The notes under the pieces are model-generated. The model made no database searches, had not been told where the DNA came from, and saw nothing but the letters and a program-made list of their open reading frames with translations. A stretch of 64,000 bases of DNA from Croceicoccus mobilis (GTDB taxonomy: Bacteria; Pseudomonadota; Alphaproteobacteria; Sphingomonadales; Sphingomonadaceae), in assembly GCF_001661965.1 (NCBI RefSeq), contig NZ_LYWZ01000020.1, forward strand, positions 186,001-250,000, given 5' to 3'. Within the stretch, counting starts at the first letter, position 1; the number at the start of each line of letters is the position of its first letter. A program made the position numbers and the translations under genes. This document shows, one piece after another, positions 28,722 through 37,830 of the stretch.

Positions 28722-31454
28722 ATGCGAAATCGGATGGTGAATTGCGCGCGGCTTGCGGCTGGTGGCGGCATGCTGGCGCTGGCCATGGGGCTGATGGCTC
28801 CGCAAAGCGCATGGGCCGACGAATGCCTGATCGACACCAATAATGACGGCAGCGCCACCGCCAATAGCGACGACACGGCAGGGGCGTGGTCGGCCAATCA
28901 GCCCGACCGGCTTGCCTGCGGCCTGTATGCGCAATCGGGCGGCAGCGGCGCGGTGGCGATCGGTATCTCGGTCAATGCTGCATCACCTTTTTCGGTGGCG
29001 CTGGGCTATCTGGCCAGCGCCTATCAGCAGGACGGCATCGCTATCGGCAATAGCGCGGATTCGACCGCGAAGCAGGGCATTGCGATCGGCGCATCGTCGC
29101 AGGTCGACAATAGCGGCGCGCTTGCGACCGGAACCGGCGGCGTTGCCATCGGCACGGGCGCCTATGCCGATAACGCAGGCGTCGCGATGGGCCGCAATGC
29201 GAGCGGCAATGGGGGTGTCGCAGTCGGCAATGCCAGTTCGGTAACCTCCACGACGGGCCTTGCACTGGGCGCGTCATCCTCGGCGACAAGCAATTCCACG
29301 GCGGCGGGCTATGGTGCGGTCGCGACCAGCCGGGCCGTCGCGGTCGGCACCGATGCACGGGCCAGCGCATCGGGTTCGGTCGCCATGGGCAGCTATGCCG
29401 CCAATGGCGCGACACAAGTCGCAGAGGCGAGCGCCACCAATGCCACCGCGATTGGCGCCAGCGCGCTTGCCACGGGCAATGGCTCGGTCGCACTGGGCGC
29501 CAATTCCGAAGCTGACGAGGCCGATATCGTCTCGGTCGGCAGCGACAGCCAGCAGCGGCGCATCGTGCAGGTCGCCGATGGCACGGGCGATCATGACGCG
29601 GTGAACCTTGGCCAGATGAACAGTGCGATCAGCACGGCGGTCGCGGGTATCGATACCGGCGCGCAGCCGTTCCTCGTGGTGAATTCGGCGCTTTCCGATT
29701 CGGTTGCCACAGGCAGTGAGGCAATCGCCATCGGCGGCAATGCCGAGGCCGCGGGCGATGGTTCCGTCGCGATCGGTTCCGCCGGGACCGAAGGGGTGGA
29801 TGCGATCGCCATGGGCACCGATGCTTTTGCCGGTAACGCGAATGCCGTCGCCATCGGCGGCGATGCCAATGCCGAGGCGGATGGCGCGTTGGCGCTGGGC
29901 GCCGGGGCTGGCGTGAGCGCGACGAATGCCGTTGCGCTGGGGGCGGGGTCCAGCGCGACACGCGCCGATAGCGTATCGGTCGGCACGGCAGAGGCGATGC
30001 GCCAGATCGTCAATGTCGCGGCCGGGACCGAAGCGGGTGACGCAGTGAACCTTGGCCAGATGAACAGCGCGATCAGCACGGCGGTCGCGGGTATCGATAC
30101 CCGCGCGCAGCCGTTCCTTTCCATCAGTTCGGGCGGCAGCGACGCCAGCGTCACCGGCAGCGAGGCCATCGCGCTCGGCGGGAACGCTTCGGCCTCTGCC
30201 GACAGGGCGGTCGCGCTGGGCAGCGGATCTGCGGCAACGCGGGCCGATACGGTCTCGATCGGGACGGCAGAGGCGATGCGCCAGCTCGTCAACCTTGCCG
30301 CGGGGAGCGAGGACAGCGATGCGGTGAACCTCGGCCAGATGAACGCGGCGATCGCGACGGCAGTGGCTGGGCTCGACACCGGCGGCGGGGCGGGCAGCTA
30401 TCTTGCGGTCAACAGTGTCGGGACATTGCCCGACGCAGCCGGAGTGGAAGCCATCGCCGCCGGGGCGCAAAGCGCGGCGAGCGGTGAAGCTGCCATCGCG
30501 CTCGGGCTGCAGGCCGATGCACAGGGAAATCGCTCAATCGCCATCGGCGAACAGGCCGCAGTCGCGGCATCTTCGGATGGGGCGCTGGCGTTCGGCAATC
30601 TTTCGTCCAGTGCGGGGACTGGCTCTTCCGCCATCGGTTACAGCGCACAGGCGACAGGGCCGCGCAGCACCGCGATCGGGCTGCTTGCCCGCGCCAACGG
30701 ATATGAGGGTGCCGCCGTCGGCGGGCTGGCAAAGGCAGCCGGTCGCAGTTCTGCCGCTGTGGGCATCCGCGCCAGTTCCAGTGGAACCTATGCCACCGCC
30801 GTCGGCGCCAGCTCGGTGGCAAGCGGGGGACGCTCCACCGCCGTGGGCGTGGCGGCTCAGTCGGCGGGCGAGGCATCGGCGGCGCTCGGCGCCTATGCCG
30901 ATGCGAGTTATGCAAGCTCGACCGCCGTCGGCTATCGCGCCGCGACCAGCCGGGCAAACGAGGTCGCGCTGGGCGGTAGCGGTTCGTCGGTGCGCATCGG
31001 CGACATCGATGCATCCACGCAGGCGCAAAGCGGTCAGCTTTACGCCGTGACCGTGGATGACAGCGGCACGCTGGGCCGCGGAAGCGCGCTTGCCACCAGC
31101 CAGCAGGTCGCATCGCTGGGCGCATCGATGCAGGCGATCGCAGCGGTAGGGGATGAGCAGTTCGCCATGCTGGAGGGGCAGGTGGACGAGCTGTTCGATC
31201 TTGCCGCCATCGACCGGCGCGACATGCGACAGGCGATCGCTGCCAGCACCGCCATGGCCGATCCGCATTTCCCCAGCACGCCGGGGCGCACCAGCTATGC
31301 CAGTAATGTCGCTTATTTCCGGGGGCAGGTCGGCGTGTCGGCAGGCTTCATGCACCGCATCGCCAGCGACACGCCCTTCGCCATCACGGCGGGCGCAACC
31401 TATGGCGGCGGCAAGAACACGGCAGTCAAGGCGGGCGTCGCCGGCGAATTCTAG
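28722..31454 (+). CDS. Trimeric autotransporter adhesin (YadA-like)
   Basis: 910 residues from ATG 28722, with AGGGG seven bases upstream. A signal peptide covers about residues 1-33 (LALAMGLMAPQSAWA). A long head follows of head-type repeats of about 14 residues (AIGxxAxAxGxxSVALG). Three neck/stalk modules of the form RQIVxVAxGTExxDAVNLGQMN end at about residues 310, 455 and 545, then more head repeats (about 560-770). A short coiled stalk and the YadA membrane anchor occupy roughly the last 70 residues, ending in Phe as outer-membrane barrels do. Such proteins trimerise on the surface and bind surfaces or other cells. Confidence 0.9.
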   Translation: MRNRMVNCARLAAGGGMLALAMGLMAPQSAWADECLIDTNNDGSATANSDDTAGAWSANQPDRLACGLYAQSGGSGAVAIGISVNAASPFSVALGYLASAYQQDGIAIGNSADSTAKQGIAIGASSQVDNSGALATGTGGVAIGTGAYADNAGVAMGRNASGNGGVAVGNASSVTSTTGLALGASSSATSNSTAAGYGAVATSRAVAVGTDARASASGSVAMGSYAANGATQVAEASATNATAIGASALATGNGSVALGANSEADEADIVSVGSDSQQRRIVQVADGTGDHDAVNLGQMNSAISTAVAGIDTGAQPFLVVNSALSDSVATGSEAIAIGGNAEAAGDGSVAIGSAGTEGVDAIAMGTDAFAGNANAVAIGGDANAEADGALALGAGAGVSATNAVALGAGSSATRADSVSVGTAEAMRQIVNVAAGTEAGDAVNLGQMNSAISTAVAGIDTRAQPFLSISSGGSDASVTGSEAIALGGNASASADRAVALGSGSAATRADTVSIGTAEAMRQLVNLAAGSEDSDAVNLGQMNAAIATAVAGLDTGGGAGSYLAVNSVGTLPDAAGVEAIAAGAQSAASGEAAIALGLQADAQGNRSIAIGEQAAVAASSDGALAFGNLSSSAGTGSSAIGYSAQATGPRSTAIGLLARANGYEGAAVGGLAKAAGRSSAAVGIRASSSGTYATAVGASSVASGGRSTAVGVAAQSAGEASAALGAYADASYASSTAVGYRAATSRANEVALGGSGSSVRIGDIDASTQAQSGQLYAVTVDDSGTLGRGSALATSQQVASLGASMQAIAAVGDEQFAMLEGQVDELFDLAAIDRRDMRQAIAASTAMADPHFPSTPGRTSYASNVAYFRGQVGVSAGFMHRIASDTPFAITAGATYGGGKNTAVKAGVAGEF
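29600..30117 (+). repeat. Two near-identical 75-bp direct repeats inside the adhesin gene
   Basis: Bases 29600-29674 and 30045-30117 are almost identical and encode the neck module VNLGQMNSAISTAVAGIDT plus the following residues. A third, more diverged copy lies near 30317-30380. In-frame repeats like these allow domain gain or loss by recombination. Confidence 0.85.
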
Positions 31455-31499
31455 GGCGTTTCCACTAGCGTTTTCGATTGCACCGGGGGATGCGGACCT

Positions 31500-31932
31500 T
31501 CCGCCACTGGCAGCAGGCGGCGGGCGGCCCAGTGACCCGGCATCGTCCCGCAGGCCCCGATGCCGCCGTGATCGCGAAGATGGCGGCGAGCGGGCTCGAC
31601 AGTCCGGAATGTTCGTCGGCAGGCCGCCTTTTCGACGCCGTGGCAGCGGCTATCCATGCGCGATCATCGGTGCGAATGCCCCGCGGCTCGCCTTCGCGCC
31701 GCTGCGGCTGGCGATGGGGCGGGACATGGCGGCGGGCGTCGATGCCGGGATCGTCGCGGCTCGCCTTCGCGCCGGGTTCGGCGATGCGCTGATGACTCTG
31801 CTCGATGCCTGCGATGCGCTGGCCGCGCACCGTCTCATACTATCGGGCGGGGTGATGCAGAACCGTATCCTGCGCCATGGACTACGCGAACGGCTTTGGG
31901 CGAAGTGTATCGAGCCGGCGCGGCTGATCTGA
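31500..31932 (+). pseudogene. hypF: Remnant of hypF (carbamoyltransferase, hydrogenase maturation)
   Basis: No intact gene is present, but two frames read as the C-terminal part of HypF. The first (to about 31660) gives KMAASGLDSPECSSAGRLFDAVAAAIH, matching the SSxGRLFDAVAA motif. The second, one frame over, gives GRDMAAGVDAGIVAARLRAG, then ALMTLLDA and LILSGGVMQNRIL, matching the SGGVxxNRLL motif. The YEGxAAxxLE stretch between them and the final NDGGLxLGQ motif are missing, so it has suffered a deletion, a frameshift and loss of both ends. No hydrogenase gene is in the window. It lies between the adhesin and the DUF3422 gene. Confidence 0.78.
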
Positions 31933-31956
31933 CGGCGCAGCATGAGGGGACGGACC

Positions 31957-33258
31957 ATGTTGAAGGAACACGAGCTGCGACAGACCATCGTGGCTGAAAT
32001 GCATCTCAGGCGCTGGCCGGTGCTGGAGGGCGAATGCGCGATCTTCCAGATCCTGCGCCAGCTGGCAGATGATGAGCGCGATGCTGAACAGGCGGCGCTT
32101 CGCGACCTGCCTGCTGGCGGCGCGATCGAAGAGAGCCCCAATCCGCGCCATCTGCAGGGCACTTTGGCCGAAGGCGTCACTTTCAACTGGGAACGGCATA
32201 GCGAGGCCAGCGTCACCACCATCTATGTCTGGGGCAGGGCGCAGCCGGCGCTCGACCCGACGGTGGCGCCGCAGGTAAGGGCGGCGCTCGACTGGGCACT
32301 GGGACTGCCGGGCAGCGTGGTGCGCGCCACCCGCATCGCCATCGTGCCTGACGAGGAGCGAGCGCTGGCGCTGGTGCCGCATTATCACTTCGAACCGCTC
32401 GACCTCGTGTCCTGCCATATCGGACCGGAAGCGACGGATAATAATGGCCGCCAGCGCGGCCCTGCGCGAATCTGGTCGGATTTCCTCCTGCGCGAGGATG
32501 GCTTTGGCGCGCTGCTGATCGCGGCGAACTGGATGCATGGCGCCGATCTGTCACGCACGATCCAGCGGCTGCAGGAACTGGGCAATTACCGGAACATGGC
32601 GCTGCTGGGCTTTCCGGTGGCGCAGGCGGGATGGAAGGTGCTCGACCGTATCGAGACCGAACTTTCCCAGCTTGGCGAACGGGTTTCTCATCCCGAGCTG
32701 ACCGATGACCGCCTGCTGGAGGAGGTGACCAGCCTGTCGATGCAGCTGATGACCGAGACGGCGGCGTCCGACTATCGCATGAGCGCAACCGAGGCCTATG
32801 CCACGCTGGTCGAAGAAAGGCTGGAGGATCTGTGTATCCGCCCGTGCGCCGGTTTCCAGTCGCTGGAGGATTTCACCCAGCGCCGGTTCCAGCCCGCGAT
32901 CCGCACCTGCGCCGCGCATCGCCGTCGCTCGGCCCTGCTTGCTGACAGGACATCGCAGTTCATCTCGCTCTTTCGGTCGCGCGTCGAAACCCGGATCGAG
33001 AACCAGAACGGGCGGTTGTTGCATTCAATGGAACGCTCGATCGCGACCCAGCTGCGCATGCAGGAGCTGGTCGAAGGATTGTCGGTCGTGGCGTTGAGCT
33101 ATTACGCGATCGGGCTTCTTGGCTATGTGCTGAAAGGCATTGAGAAATATGTCGAGGGCGTGCCCCACGCCCTCGTGCTGGCTGCGCTGGTGCCGGTGTG
33201 CGTCATCGCAATCTGGTATGCGATTCACGCGATGAAGCGGCGGGTGCTGGGGCATTAG
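31957..33258 (+). CDS. DUF3422 family membrane-anchored protein
   Basis: 433 residues from ATG 31957, with GAGGGGA upstream (ATG 31942 also possible). Family stretches: NWERHSEASVTTIYVWGRA near residue 80, LDLVSCHIGPEATDNNGRQRGPARIWSDFLLREDGFGALLIAANWM near residue 145, and a long helical region with ALLADRTSQFISLFRSRVETRIENQNGRLLHSMERS. Two transmembrane helices sit at the C-terminus (VVALSYYAIGLLGYVLKG, ALVLAALVPVCVIAIWYAI). The fold resembles membrane-anchored coiled-coil proteins; function unknown. Confidence 0.85.
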   Translation: MLKEHELRQTIVAEMHLRRWPVLEGECAIFQILRQLADDERDAEQAALRDLPAGGAIEESPNPRHLQGTLAEGVTFNWERHSEASVTTIYVWGRAQPALDPTVAPQVRAALDWALGLPGSVVRATRIAIVPDEERALALVPHYHFEPLDLVSCHIGPEATDNNGRQRGPARIWSDFLLREDGFGALLIAANWMHGADLSRTIQRLQELGNYRNMALLGFPVAQAGWKVLDRIETELSQLGERVSHPELTDDRLLEEVTSLSMQLMTETAASDYRMSATEAYATLVEERLEDLCIRPCAGFQSLEDFTQRRFQPAIRTCAAHRRRSALLADRTSQFISLFRSRVETRIENQNGRLLHSMERSIATQLRMQELVEGLSVVALSYYAIGLLGYVLKGIEKYVEGVPHALVLAALVPVCVIAIWYAIHAMKRRVLGH

Positions 33259-33352
33259 CCTGCCCGGAGAGAGGTGATTAGGGGGATGCTAACAGCCACT
33301 TGCTAATAATCGCGGCGATGGACGGGGAAACGCATCTGCAAACGCCGGTTAT

Positions 33353-33382
33353 GGGCACGGGCACGGGCACGGGCACGGGCAG
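33353..33382. repeat. Hexanucleotide tandem repeat (GGGCAC)n
   Basis: Four perfect GGGCAC units and a fifth with one change (GGGCAG), ending 12 nt before the start codon of the next gene. Length change by slippage would alter leader spacing, not reading frame. Confidence 0.9.
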
Positions 33383-33394
33383 GACGGCGGCGGC

Positions 33395-33871
33395 ATGAAA
33401 AAGGCGCTTGGCTGCGGCTGTGCCGCGCTGGTGCTGGTCGTGCTGGGGGCGGCCGCTTTGATCTTTGCCTTGGCGCAGTCGGACGCGGGCCAATGGATGA
33501 TGGGGCTGATCCTCGTCTATGGCGGCGCGATGCTGGCGGGTGCGTTGGCGCATGACGTGGTCACGGGAGAGGTTACCGATATCTATCGGTCCGACGTGCC
33601 AGGCTCTATCAATGCAGGCGCGATCGAATTCGCCTATGAAGACACGGACGGCATCCGGCACGTGGAAAAGCGGCGGGTGATGTATGACGCTTCCAAATTC
33701 CAGACGCTGAGGCCCGGCGACCCGATCGAAGTCTGGGTCTGCAAGAATGAGCGAGGTAAGGTCAAGCTGGTCGGCTATGGCACTTACGAGCCGGAGACTT
33801 GCGGTGCGCTGCCCGGCGGCCGAGGACAGAGCCAGGGTGCAGCGGATCAGGCGATGGACAATCCGCCGTAA
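33395..33871 (+). CDS. Small membrane protein with DUF3592-like soluble part
   Basis: 158 residues with two N-terminal helices (CAALVLVVLGAAALIFALA and MMGLILVYGGAMLAGALA), then a soluble beta-rich part (EVTDIYRSDVPGS...IEFAYEDTDGIRHVEKRRVMYDASKFQTLRPGDPIEVWVCKNERGKVKLVGYGTYE). That part resembles DUF3592 proteins, whose role is unknown. AGGA lies about ten bases before ATG. Its last 25 bases overlap the convergent gene that follows. Confidence 0.65.
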   Translation: MKKALGCGCAALVLVVLGAAALIFALAQSDAGQWMMGLILVYGGAMLAGALAHDVVTGEVTDIYRSDVPGSINAGAIEFAYEDTDGIRHVEKRRVMYDASKFQTLRPGDPIEVWVCKNERGKVKLVGYGTYEPETCGALPGGRGQSQGAADQAMDNPP

Positions 33872-34185
33872 ATCATGGCGGAGCCGGAAGCCGTCAGCGA
33901 CAAGCCCATCAGCACGCAGGTGAGGACGGCCAGCGGATTATGCGTATTGCCGCGTCCAGGCATTGCGGAAAAGAGGAAAGCGCCGCCCATGACCATCAGG
34001 AACACGCCGCCGCCCGCAAATGCCATGCCAGAGGTGATGCACTGCCCCGGCCTTACAAAGATATTCGCACAGCGATCGAATGCGAGCGCCTGATCCCACG
34101 CCATATAGGCGATAAACGGCAAGGCGCTGCCGAACACTGCCAGAAAGGCGAGCAGTGAGGCATTTCCGCTTTTCCCTTCGTCCAT
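33847..34185 (-). CDS. Small multi-pass membrane protein, unknown
   Basis: 112 residues with three or four hydrophobic helices ([66 protein letters not shown]) and two Cys in a loop ([13 protein letters not shown]). I do not recognise a family. It faces the previous gene and overlaps it tail to tail by 25 bp. Confidence 0.55.
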   Translation of the reverse strand: MDEGKSGNASLLAFLAVFGSALPFIAYMAWDQALAFDRCANIFVRPGQCITSGMAFAGGGVFLMVMGGAFLFSAMPGRGNTHNPLAVLTCVLMGLSLTASGSAMIYGGLSIA

Positions 34186-34310
34186 CGCCGCGCCTCCCTG
34201 CCTTTACGATCGCGTCGTGCCGCCGCGCCACCATTGCCATATCAAAGCAAGGTTAAGGCGCGGTTCTTCAGGCCTGTTCGAGGGAATGGTTCGCGAAAGG
34301 TTCCGCATTC

Positions 34311-34326
34311 GACCAAAGGTACAATA
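34311..34326 (-). promoter_or_regulatory. Quinoprotein-cluster motif before the aldehyde dehydrogenase gene
   Basis: On the minus strand this reads TATTGTACCTTTGGTC, one base longer in the centre than the recurring ATTGgACyTTGGtCC motif. It lies 70 nt upstream of the start at 34396. Confidence 0.5.
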
Positions 34327-34395
34327 GCGGCGCCAACGCGCGCGGAGCATCCTCCCCTTCGAGTCAAAACATCCCGGCGAGAGGAGATCCTTAGG

Positions 34396-35916
34396 ATGCT
34401 GGAACAGGCCATGAGCAAGTTCAGCGGGCAGTCGATGATCCGCGAAAAGTTCGACAACTTCATTGGGGGCAAGTGGGTCGCGCCTGTGCGCGGCGAATAT
34501 TTCGATAATATCTCGCCCGTCACCGGCCAGCCGGTGTGCAAGGTCGCGCGCGGCACTGCGGAGGATATCGAACTGGCGCTTGATGCAGCCCATGCGGCGA
34601 AGGATGCGTGGGGGAAGACCAGCTCGACCGAACGGGCGAACATCCTCAACAAGATCGCCGACCGCATGGAAGCGAACCTCGACATGCTGGCGATGGTGGA
34701 GACCATCGACAACGGCAAGCCGATCCGCGAAACCACCGCGGCCGATCTGCCGCTGGGCGTCGATCACTTCCGCTATTTCGCTGGCTGCCTGCGCGCGCAG
34801 GAGGGCGGCATTTCCGAAATCGACCACGATACCGTGGCCTATCACTTCCACGAGCCGCTGGGCGTGGTGGGGCAGATCATTCCGTGGAACTTCCCGCTGC
34901 TGATGGCGGTGTGGAAGCTCGCTCCCGCTCTGGCGGCTGGCAACTGCGTCGTGCTGAAACCTGCCGAGCAGACCCCGATGTCGATCATGGTGCTGATGGA
35001 AGTCATCGGCGACCTGCTGCCCGAAGGCGTGCTGAACGTCGTCAACGGCTTTGGCGTCGAGGCTGGCAAGCCGCTCGCATCAAACCCGCGCATCGCCAAG
35101 ATCGCCTTCACCGGGGAGACGACGACCGGCCGCCTCATCATGCAGTATGCTTCGGAAAACCTCATTCCCTGCACGCTGGAACTGGGCGGAAAGAGCCCGA
35201 ACATCTTCTTTGCCGACGTGATGCGCGAAGAAGATGATTTCTTCGACAAGGCGCTCGAAGGCTTCGCCATGTTCGCGCTCAATCAGGGTGAGGTCTGCAC
35301 CTGCCCGAGCCGCGCGCTGGTGCACGAATCGATCTATGACGCTTTCATGGAAAAGGCGATCAAGCGCGTCGAGGCGATCAAGCTGGGCAGCCCGCTCGAT
35401 CCTGAAACCATGATCGGTGCGCAGGCTTCGAACGACCAGCTCGAAAAGATCCTGTCCTATATCGACATCGGCAAGAACGAAGGCGCCAAGGTGCTGACCG
35501 GCGGTTCGCGCCACATGCAGGACGGCGAGCTTTCGGAAGGCTATTACGTCAAGCCGACCGTTCTGGAAGGCCACAACAAGATGCGCGTGTTCCAGGAAGA
35601 AATCTTCGGCCCGGTCCTGTCGGTCACGAAGTTCTCCTCGGACGAGGAAGCGCTCTCGATCGCCAATGACACGCTTTATGGCCTTGGTGCCGGCGTGTGG
35701 AGCCGCGATGCCAACACCTGCTACCGCTTTGGCCGTGCCATCCAGGCGGGCCGCGTGTGGACCAACTGCTATCACGCCTATCCGGCCCATGCCGCGTTCG
35801 GCGGTTACAAGCAGTCGGGCATCGGCCGCGAAAACCATAAGATGATGCTGGAGCATTACCAGCAGACCAAGAACATGCTGGTCAGCTACAGCCCGAAAAA
35901 GCTGGGCTTCTTCTGA
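34396..35916 (+). CDS. exaC: NAD-dependent acetaldehyde dehydrogenase (ExaC/AcoD type)
   Basis: Oxidises acetaldehyde, the product of the quinoprotein alcohol dehydrogenase encoded nearby, to acetate; cytoplasmic. 506 residues from ATG 34396 with AGGAG upstream. Marks are [22 protein letters not shown] near residue 165, FTGETTTGR near residue 240, catalytic Glu in LELGGKSPN and catalytic Cys in [14 protein letters not shown] (near residue 302), all typical of the ExaC/AldB/AcoD group. Its DUF779 partner follows, and a cluster-type motif lies upstream. Confidence 0.92.
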   Translation: MLEQAMSKFSGQSMIREKFDNFIGGKWVAPVRGEYFDNISPVTGQPVCKVARGTAEDIELALDAAHAAKDAWGKTSSTERANILNKIADRMEANLDMLAMVETIDNGKPIRETTAADLPLGVDHFRYFAGCLRAQEGGISEIDHDTVAYHFHEPLGVVGQIIPWNFPLLMAVWKLAPALAAGNCVVLKPAEQTPMSIMVLMEVIGDLLPEGVLNVVNGFGVEAGKPLASNPRIAKIAFTGETTTGRLIMQYASENLIPCTLELGGKSPNIFFADVMREEDDFFDKALEGFAMFALNQGEVCTCPSRALVHESIYDAFMEKAIKRVEAIKLGSPLDPETMIGAQASNDQLEKILSYIDIGKNEGAKVLTGGSRHMQDGELSEGYYVKPTVLEGHNKMRVFQEEIFGPVLSVTKFSSDEEALSIANDTLYGLGAGVWSRDANTCYRFGRAIQAGRVWTNCYHAYPAHAAFGGYKQSGIGRENHKMMLEHYQQTKNMLVSYSPKKLGFF

Positions 35917-35947
35917 TGCCACGGGGGGATCCGGCTGATCCCCGCCG

Positions 35948-35990
35948 TCCGTTCGATACTTTCCCCCACTCCGCTTGAGTATCGTGCGGA
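35948..35990. terminator. Imperfect inverted repeat after the aldehyde dehydrogenase gene
   Basis: TCCGTTCGATACT (35948-35960) and AGTATCGTGCGGA (35978-35990) pair at 11 of 13 positions around a 17-nt loop. No T tract follows. It could be a terminator, an mRNA-stabilising hairpin or an operator. Confidence 0.4.
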
Positions 35991-35999
35991 CCTCTCCAG

Positions 36000-36030
36000 G
36001 CGGTGGACGATCCCAAGGATCGTCCACCGC
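36000..36030 (+). terminator. Perfect 13-bp hairpin between exaC and the DUF779 gene
   Basis: GCGGTGGACGATC (36000-36012), loop CCAAG, GATCGTCCACCGC (36018-36030), followed by TTCGG rather than a T run. It is probably a transcript-end or processing hairpin that uncouples exaC from the DUF779 gene. Confidence 0.6.
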
Positions 36031-36110
36031 TTCGGCGTTGAGGGAGAAGGAGCGGAAATACCCGCCCGCGAAATCCGTAATGGCGGGAACGACATTGGAG
36101 GGCTGATGCC

Positions 36111-36542
36111 ATGACGACCGAAACAGCTGAAATGGCGGGTACGAATCTGCCGCCGCGCATTCTTGCCACTCCGGCCGCCGAAGAATGGATCGAAAAGCTG
36201 ATCGAGAGGCACGGGCCGTTGATGTTCCACCAGTCCGGCGGCTGCTGCGATGGCAGCGCGCCCATGTGCTTTCCGCGCGGCGAATTCCGCGTCAGCGCAC
36301 AGGATATCCTGCTGGGTCGGCTGATCGGCGACACGCCGGTATGGATCGGCAAGGCGCAATTCGAATATTGGCGGCACACGCAGGTTACCATCGACGTGGT
36401 GCCGGGCCGCGGGTCGGGAATGAGCCTTGAAGCGCCCGAAGGCATCCGCTTCATCGTCCGCAGCCGCGTGTTTACCGACGAGGAGAATGACGCGCTGGAA
36501 GCGGCGGGCGAACCGCCGCGCGGCGATACCGTCCAGGAATGA
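36111..36542 (+). CDS. DUF779 protein, partner of acetaldehyde dehydrogenase
   Basis: 143 residues with GGAGGG upstream. It contains the family's Cys-rich motif QSGGCCDGSAPMCFPRGEF near residue 42. DUF779 genes almost always sit beside acetaldehyde dehydrogenase genes of the ExaC/AcoD type; the biochemical role is unknown and the cysteines suggest metal or redox chemistry. Confidence 0.88.
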   Translation: MTTETAEMAGTNLPPRILATPAAEEWIEKLIERHGPLMFHQSGGCCDGSAPMCFPRGEFRVSAQDILLGRLIGDTPVWIGKAQFEYWRHTQVTIDVVPGRGSGMSLEAPEGIRFIVRSRVFTDEENDALEAAGEPPRGDTVQE

Positions 36543-36562
36543 GGCGGGACAGGCAAATGTGC

Positions 36563-36577
36563 ATGGCACTTTGGTCT
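36563..36577 (+). promoter_or_regulatory. Quinoprotein-cluster motif before the FIST gene
   Basis: ATGGCACTTTGGTCT, 14 of 15 consensus-compatible positions by eye against ATTGgACyTTGGtCC. It lies 99 nt upstream of the FIST gene start. Confidence 0.55.
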
Positions 36578-36675
36578 CACAGGCGCTAGGATCGCAAGCC
36601 ACGGATGAAGAGCGCCGCAAGAGCGCCGGTAACGTCCGGACAAATGGGAGAGAGACGCTGGGCCAGAACGTCACG

Positions 36676-37830
36676 ATGGAAGATCTGCGCAGCACGGCCG
36701 GGGCCGGTGCAGGGCTTGTCGCCGTATCCACGCATGTCGGTGATCCCGCCGAAGCGGTGGCCGAAGTGCTCGATGCATGCGATGGGCGCGAGCTCGCGGG
36801 CGGTGTGCTGTTCTGTTCGGGTAAATATGATCGCAACGCGCTGGCCGACGCCTTCAGGCAGACCTTTGGCGACATGCCGCTGATCGGATGCACCAGCGCA
36901 GGTGAATTGACCAGCCGCGGCTACGACAGCGACAGCCTCGTCTTCATCGGTTTCCCGGCAGGGGATTTCGAGATGGCGACGCTGCGCTTTACCGATCTCG
37001 ACAATTTCAATGCCCGCGATGCGCAGCAGACGATCCGCCAGCTGGTGGCGGAAACGCGCCGCGGGCATGAAAGCGAAGACATGCATCAGGTCGCGCTGTT
37101 CTTCGTCGACGGGCTTTCTCATCGTGAGGAACTGCTGACCATGACCGCGCAAGAGGCGCTGGGCGATGTGAAGCTGATCGGCGGGTCGAGCGGCGATGAA
37201 ATGGCCTTCCACCAGACCGGCGTGCTGCATGAAGGCGCCTTTTACGAGGATGCCGCCGTGATCGCGGTATTGACCAGCAAGCGGCCCATGCATGTTTTCT
37301 GCGCCAGCCATTACCGGCCCGGAGAGGCGCGTATGGTCGTCACCGAGGCGGACCCCGAAACCCGTACCGTGTTCGAGATCAATGCCGCCCCGGCGGCCGA
37401 GGAATATTTGCGCCTGACGGGCATTCCCGCGACCACGATGGACGAGCATTTCTTTGCCGCTCATCCGCCGATGGTGCGCATCGGCGGCAATTACCACGTC
37501 CGCTCGATCCAGTCGGTGAACCCCGATGGCAGTCTTACCTTTTATTGCGCGATCGACACCGGGATCGTGCTGGCCATCGGCGACCCGGTGGACCGCATCG
37601 CCGGGATCAAGGAATTGTTGAACAAGGTGCGCGCCGAGGTGGGCGAGATCGATCACATCATCGGTTTCGACTGCGTGCTGAACCGGCTGGATGCCGAGGA
37701 TCGCCAGCTCGCCCGCGAGGTGTCGCGCCTTTATGCCGATAATAAGGTGCTGGGCTTCAACACCTATGGCGAGCAGTTTCTTGCTGGCCACATGAACCAG
37801 ACGTTTTCGGGGCTGGTGATCGGGCGCTGA
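36676..37830 (+). CDS. FIST-domain sensor protein (NosP-like)
   Basis: 384 residues from ATG 36676 (MEDLRSTAG). FIST N-terminal domain (GVLFCSGKYDRNALADAFRQTF, PLIGCTSAGELTSRGY, GGSSGDEMAFHQTGVL) and FIST C-terminal domain (LTFYCAIDTGIVLAIGDPVDRIAG, FDCVLNRL, VLGFNTYGEQFLAGHMNQTFSGLVIG). In Pseudomonas aeruginosa the FIST protein NosP is a haem-based NO sensor encoded beside the hybrid kinase NahK/ErcS'. The same gene order here, with stop and start overlapping (TGATG), suggests it controls the next kinase. No ribosome site is clear; an earlier start is possible. Confidence 0.85.
   Translation: MEDLRSTAGAGAGLVAVSTHVGDPAEAVAEVLDACDGRELAGGVLFCSGKYDRNALADAFRQTFGDMPLIGCTSAGELTSRGYDSDSLVFIGFPAGDFEMATLRFTDLDNFNARDAQQTIRQLVAETRRGHESEDMHQVALFFVDGLSHREELLTMTAQEALGDVKLIGGSSGDEMAFHQTGVLHEGAFYEDAAVIAVLTSKRPMHVFCASHYRPGEARMVVTEADPETRTVFEINAAPAAEEYLRLTGIPATTMDEHFFAAHPPMVRIGGNYHVRSIQSVNPDGSLTFYCAIDTGIVLAIGDPVDRIAGIKELLNKVRAEVGEIDHIIGFDCVLNRLDAEDRQLAREVSRLYADNKVLGFNTYGEQFLAGHMNQTFSGLVIGR

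Noticed and set aside
29274-30470. 398-codon minus-strand frame across the adhesin
   Set aside because: Repetitive antisense product of the adhesin head repeats, low-complexity and without any domain.
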